DNA of 46,256 bases from Listeria immobilis (lineage in GTDB: Bacteria; Bacillota; Bacilli; Lactobacillales; Listeriaceae), in contig NZ_JAASTZ010000021.1 in assembly GCF_014322765.1 (NCBI RefSeq), forward strand, positions 1 to 46,256, in the 5' to 3' direction. Below, in pieces: positions 45,955-46,256 of this stretch; position 1 is the first letter of the stretch; the number at the start of each line of letters is the position of its first letter. Below the pieces are notes generated by a model. The model was not told the DNA's origin and searched no databases. It was given only the letters and a program-made list of their open reading frames with translations. The translations under genes were made by a program, and so were the position numbers.

Positions 45955-46256
45955 CTCCTTTTTTTGTTTTATTTTTTTGATTTTGGTTTTTCAACCTGTT
46001 TTTTTAGGTTGTTTTTCTGAGCCGGAAAAGGGAATGCCTATTTCCGATTATTTAGAGTTCACCCTCTCTTTGATTTGATATGTTCCGTTTTTTCAGTGTA
46101 GTTATCGTCGCCTGACTGTCCGTTATTCCTGGAGGCTAAAAATAACAAGGGAGTGCTGTAGGAAAAAGTTTTTCTGCGCAGCGTTTAGAAAAAGTTTTTA
46201 CGCCCCTTGTTATTTTTTGCTGGAAGGAATAGGATACCAAAGGCGAGGATAACTGC
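45955..46256. repeat. Leader and left half of palindrome copy B
   Basis: Matches 44345-44656 apart from a few bases. The GAATGCC arm begins at 46032; the palindrome is completed by bases 1-107 after circularisation. The last 41 bases duplicate bases 1-41. Confidence 0.9.

Overview
The window looks like an almost complete circular conjugative plasmid of about 46.2 kb from a low-GC Gram-positive bacterium. The lineage is probably Lactobacillales, most likely Enterococcaceae or a relative such as Vagococcus or Carnobacterium. The reasons are AT-rich DNA, AAGGAGG-type ribosome binding sites, frequent TTG/GTG starts, an LPxTG adhesin, an ICEBs1/Tn916/pCW3-type conjugation operon, an Rgg-type regulator, a plasmid UvrX/YolD SOS cassette and a type VIIb LXG toxin. 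The first and last 41 bases are identical, as expected when a circular contig is opened with a short overlap (true length then about 46,215 bp).

Layout. (1) 0.3-16.4 kb, minus strand: one long conjugation operon. In transcription order it encodes small membrane proteins, an EssB-like membrane protein, an Ig-domain surface protein, a CwlT-like two-domain peptidoglycan hydrolase, TcpC, TcpD, TcpE, VirB4, VirB6 and VirD4. A probable oriT follows (185-bp inverted repeat plus three 24-bp direct repeats), then a MOBC-type relaxase candidate, an SSB and a small membrane protein. (2) 16.5-23 kb: membrane proteins, a large LPxTG adhesin with SpaA-like domains, a Ser/Asn-rich anchored protein and a coiled-coil protein. 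(3) 23-25 kb: a structured RNA gene, then an Rgg-family regulator divergent from three tandem mini-ORFs that each end in a Trp-Trp motif. (4) 25-29.3 kb: primase-type Rep, a small DNA-binding protein and ParA/ParB-like genes with AT-rich iterons. (5) 29.3-31.2 kb: SOS-controlled UvrX/YolD operon. (6) 31.3-34.6 kb: type VII LXG toxin with Lap1/Lap2 partners, a SUKH-type immunity protein, a CPCC-barnase chimera and barstar. (7) 34.7-39.5 kb: serine resolvase with res-like dyads, an SMC/RloC-like ATPase (possible defence gene) and a secreted protein with a small membrane partner. (8) 39.7-46 kb: small accessory genes (AP2 protein, XRE-like regulator, P-loop protein, secreted thermonuclease, DUF3560-like protein). 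Two near-identical ~290-bp palindromes stand in front of its two head genes.

The most interesting item is the Rgg locus: three tandem peptide ORFs of 13, 16 and 13 codons (ending QWWM, NWWIG, HWWM), each with its own AAAGGAG site and divergent from the regulator. This looks like an undescribed multi-peptide signalling system on a conjugative plasmid. Other notable items are the duplicated palindromes, three 3'-UTR hairpin elements whose stems have been rewritten while loop and flank stay conserved, a 120-nt structured RNA, and the CPCC-barnase fusion. No antibiotic-resistance gene, CRISPR array, tRNA or rRNA gene was seen.
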